Source of the DNA: Sergeia podlipaevii
Lineage: Eukaryota; Euglenozoa; Kinetoplastea; Trypanosomatida; Trypanosomatidae
Assembly (NCBI GenBank): GCA_030849805.1
Contig: JASANZ010002058.1
Location: 1-40,313 of the forward strand
DNA: 40,313 nucleotides
Direction of reading: 5' to 3'
The notes beneath the pieces were generated by a model. That model did no database searches. It was not told where the DNA came from and worked only from the letters and a program-made list of their open reading frames with translations. A program made the translations under genes and the position numbers. Positions 37,604 through 40,313 of the stretch are shown here, piece after piece. Each line of letters begins with the position of its first letter. The first letter of the stretch is position 1.

Positions 37604-39340
37604 CTACGAGAGAAAAAATGAACCGATACGAAAGCTAATATTGCACAAGATAAACCCTGTAACTATCAGCGCCGCGCCACCCACATAGAGACCGCTAAAG
37701 CCCTTACGATACAAGACGTAATCCACAATCATTGCCAGTGGAGACGTCAAAGAAAGACCTAGCGTAGCCACCAGCGGCGACGTCAGCACTACGCTTCGTG
37801 CCCACAGCACATCGCTCAAGTTTGTGCCAATTAGCGCGTTGAGCATCAGCGGCCACAGCTGCCCCGCTGTCGGAAACTGAAACGACTCCCAGCCAGCAAG
37901 GTGCAAAAAGGAAAGGCCGGGCCAAAGCAACACAAAGTTAATCACACCGACCGCCCCAAACACCGCCCCCATTGGATACCGCGCATCGTCTGGCAGACAC
38001 CACTTGAGCACCGACGTGTACGCGGCGTAGAAAAAGGCCGACACAAGCGCCGCAATATCGCCAGTGACGGCGTTGCTGTGGGCTTCACTGGCGTGATCAG
38101 AGAGACCAATCATGATGCTGCCTCCAACGGACAACCCCACCGCGATCACTCGCAGCGGCCCCACAGGCTGCTTCAGTAATACGTACGACATCGCCAAAGC
38201 CCAGATGGAGGAGGTGGAACTCAAGATTGTGTTGGAGGCAACAGAGGTGCGTGAGAGAGAGAGGTTAAACAGAAAATTGGCAAGAAACCACAGCGGACAA
38301 AATAACATCGCGCAGTACCAAATCTGTTTTAGCGTATAAGGCCTAGCACGCTCTATTCGAATTCGCTCCAGTATGTTTCCTTCTGCGTCTGTCACCGTGG
38401 GTCCCGTGGCAACAGGGGGGGAAGCGGCCACAGCCTTACTCCTCTCCACACTACCGTAACCAAAAAAACCAGATGAGGCAGGCGCAGGTGGTGCTGCGTG
38501 CACAACCGGCACGTCCACGTATTGTTCAGACACTTCAGACGAGGTATCAGAGGAATAGTCACAGCACTCGTCGTACATGGCACGACGTGCCAGCTCTTCT
38601 GCCCTCGCGTCCTCCCTCAGCGGCGGCGGTGCCCGCAACACCCCATTCCCTTCTCCTCCTCCGCCCATTCTTCCTTGACTTGGCGTGCCTCTTCTCTCCG
38701 GTATACTAGTGTCGTCCGCCACATCAACCACCACAACATCCTTTGCCCTTCGCGACGTCGAAGCTCGTGACCGTCGATGTCGATGCAAATGTGACAACGC
38801 TAATGCGCTAGTTGCCTCACCCCTATCATTACTATTCTCGCTGCTCTGAGGTGCCTCCAGTGGTTGCTCTCCTTCCAGCGAGAGAGCAGCATCATCCACA
38901 AAGATTGGCTGCGGCGCCGTCTCGCTATCATATGGGATGCGACGCCAAGCGGAAGAGACAAGAAAACCCGCATTCCACAAACAAAAGCCTGTCGTGTTAA
39001 AATACGTGAGAAAGTAGGGCTTGTTGAACTCTAGCTCACCAAATATGTACTGAATCCACGTGGAAGACGCAACCCATATAACAGTGACACACAAGATAAG
39101 AAAAACGCCAAGAGCATGCTTGGAGAGGTGAAGGTGTTGCCGCAGTCCACTGTAGAAGCGTCCCCATCGCGAAGAAGAGGCGGGCGCTGAGGAAGAAACG
39201 GGAGGTGATGAAGACAAAAATGCTAGTGATGATGAGTACGGTGATGGGACCGCGTCGACTACTATAACACTCCCGGCTGCATCAGCCTCTTCAGGCGGGG
39301 GTACTACTACCGCTGTTGTTGAGCCGCTGCTGCTACCCAT
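37604..39340 (-). CDS. SLC35F-type (EamA/DMT superfamily) membrane transporter
   Basis: A 578-residue multipass protein of the drug/metabolite transporter superfamily, closest in pattern to the SLC35F5 / fungal Thi74 branch. The first hydrophobic pair carries VIWVASSTWIQYIFGELEFN then KPYFLTYFNTTGF, typical of that branch (VIWV-S-E...YNKP-F-TY). After a ~170-residue polar, Ser/Arg-rich loop (about 140-320) come some eight more membrane segments, with LFNLSLSRTSVASNTILSST, SIWALAMSYVLLKQPVG, ISALVSAFFYAAYTSVL-like sequence and, near the end, a second EamA repeat (LIGTNLSDVLWARSVVLTSP). The substrate is unknown; relatives have been linked to thiamine or nucleotide-sugar-like solutes. The start is the ATG at 39340 (MGSSSG); the upstream in-frame codon at 39349 is TTG. 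MGSSSG could allow N-myristoylation. Location is unknown. Confidence 0.9.
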   Translation of the reverse strand: MGSSSGSTTAVVVPPPEEADAAGSVIVVDAVPSPYSSSLAFLSSSPPVSSSAPASSSRWGRFYSGLRQHLHLSKHALGVFLILCVTVIWVASSTWIQYIFGELEFNKPYFLTYFNTTGFCLWNAGFLVSSAWRRIPYDSETAPQPIFVDDAALSLEGEQPLEAPQSSENSNDRGEATSALALSHLHRHRRSRASTSRRAKDVVVVDVADDTSIPERRGTPSQGRMGGGGEGNGVLRAPPPLREDARAEELARRAMYDECCDYSSDTSSEVSEQYVDVPVVHAAPPAPASSGFFGYGSVERSKAVAASPPVATGPTVTDAEGNILERIRIERARPYTLKQIWYCAMLFCPLWFLANFLFNLSLSRTSVASNTILSSTSSIWALAMSYVLLKQPVGPLRVIAVGLSVGGSIMIGLSDHASEAHSNAVTGDIAALVSAFFYAAYTSVLKWCLPDDARYPMGAVFGAVGVINFVLLWPGLSFLHLAGWESFQFPTAGQLWPLMLNALIGTNLSDVLWARSVVLTSPLVATLGLSLTSPLAMIVDYVLYRKGFSGLYVGGAALIVTGFILCNISFRIGSFFLS

Positions 39341-40313
39341 TACTAACAACGGAAGAAGAAAAAAAAAAAAGAGAGAGAGAAAAAAAGATAATCTCTCTTC
39401 GTGTGATGCTGCAGTTTGGCCTTCCTTTTCTTCTCCGCTTTTTTTTTTCTCTCTTTCTCCAATCTAATAAAAAAGAGAAAAAAAAAAAAGAGATCGTGAG
39501 CAAGCCTTTGGTTGGACGCAGTGAGTAAATGTTATCGCGATGCCAAAAGTACCTGTGAGTACTCAAGCGATGTATGCCGATAAATATAGCAAATGGGCTC
39601 TTCTCTCTTGTGTGTATGTATGTGTGTATATATATATATATGAGAGTGAAGAGAGACAACCACCACCACTACCACCTTGACTGAGGAAGAAAAGACAGTG
39701 TTTCCAGATAAAGCCTAAGGGTAAAACTGCCTAATGCCCTCCTCTTCTCCTGTAGAATAAATTGTTAGTATGATAAAAGAAGACAAGTAAAAAAAAGAGA
39801 GAAGAGACAGTAAGCACATACATTAAGTAGAGCAGTAGACAGTGAGATTTTTTTTTTTTAGGCATCAAGCACATATTTGGTGAGGTCTACAATATAAGCG
39901 CATCTTTGTGCAATGCACACATCGAGCTATAAGTACCCCAATTTCTTTTTATGCCTCAAACTATTGTTCTTCCGTGTGCTTTATTTTTCCTTTCATTATT
40001 TTGCGTCTTCTGCTTTAATGCATCAATAATAATACAAACCCCTACCACATCAACAAAAAAAAAAAGTTGGGGAAAAGAGAAAAGGGAGATCAAAGGGAGC
40101 AAGACACTTTTCTTTACTATTTTTCCTTTTCTTTCCTCCGCTCTTCCCTTCCTTGTGAACTATTCCCCGCTACTCCATGAATTCTCCATCCTCTTCTATT
40201 TTTCATCTCAATCACTACCAAGTGCATCATCAACACATCCTACGTTTTGCCTGTATGTGCACAAAAGTGCACCTAACCACACACTGTTTTCATTGCAGGC
40301 ACCCGCCCGCCCG
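39341..40313. other. Gene-free stretch upstream of the transporter gene to the window end
   Basis: The first 50 bases are the transporter's splice region. Beyond are A-rich and TA-rich runs, a T9 run near 39848, and more mixed AT-rich sequence. A perfect short hairpin (GTGCAC-AAAA-GTGCAC) sits at 40257-40272. The window ends in a C/G-rich CCCGCCCGCCCG tail. No gene is seen. Confidence 0.7.
39343..39387 (-). promoter_or_regulatory. Polypyrimidine tract and trans-splice acceptor, transporter gene
   Basis: The sense strand has a long CT/T tract (39351-39387 on the plus strand as GA/A), then CCGTTGTTAG and TA directly before the ATG at 39340. If this AG is used, only two bases of genomic sequence would separate the spliced leader from the start codon. 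Confidence 0.55.

Noticed and set aside
1..40313. tRNA, rRNA, spliced-leader RNA, CRISPR or transposon genes
   Set aside because: No B-box-like GTTCGA context, long direct or inverted repeats, spacer arrays or transposase/reverse-transcriptase motifs were found by eye. A covariance-model scan was not possible.

Overview
The window looks like nuclear DNA of a trypanosomatid (kinetoplastid) protist. Ten convincing protein genes, none with a recognisable intron, all lie on the minus strand with no strand switch, as in a kinetoplastid polycistronic transcription unit. Most starts have, just upstream on the sense strand, a pyrimidine run followed by an AG, the signal for spliced-leader trans-splicing. 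Coding sequence is complex and fairly GC-rich. Intergenic DNA is AT-rich and full of homopolymers and microsatellites, and many proteins carry Gln, Ala, Ser or Gly runs. Genus and species cannot be fixed from the sequence. Two isolated N bases (4549, 22753) show it is draft sequence.

Layout, in order of transcription (right to left): an SLC35F-type membrane transporter (37604-39340); an unrecognised 811-residue protein (34641-37076); a 3317-residue Rav1/DMXL (rabconnectin-3) homologue linked to V-ATPase assembly (24040-33993); a RING / TRAF-zinc-finger / MATH E3 ligase-like protein (20205-22541); a possible 60-residue basic protein (19949-20131); a 107-residue SDHAF4-type complex II assembly factor (17022-17345); a Cys/His-rich, possibly CCCH, RNA-binding-type protein (13953-15806); a DBP2/p68-family DEAD-box helicase with RGG tail (11022-12767); a CoA-type Nudix hydrolase with an added membrane segment (7218-9170); a Golgi pH regulator (GPHR/GPR89) homologue (4811-6904); and a large protein with C-terminal leucine-rich repeats (1061-4438).

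The genes do not form a pathway, as expected for a kinetoplastid unit, where neighbours are usually unrelated and control is post-transcriptional. One exception may be worth a look: Rav1/DMXL and GPHR are both tied to acidification of endomembrane compartments. No RNA gene, transposon, CRISPR array or plus-strand gene could be supported. The long gene-free stretches hold UTR and microsatellite sequence, plus a few more complex islands that could hide short genes or transcripts.
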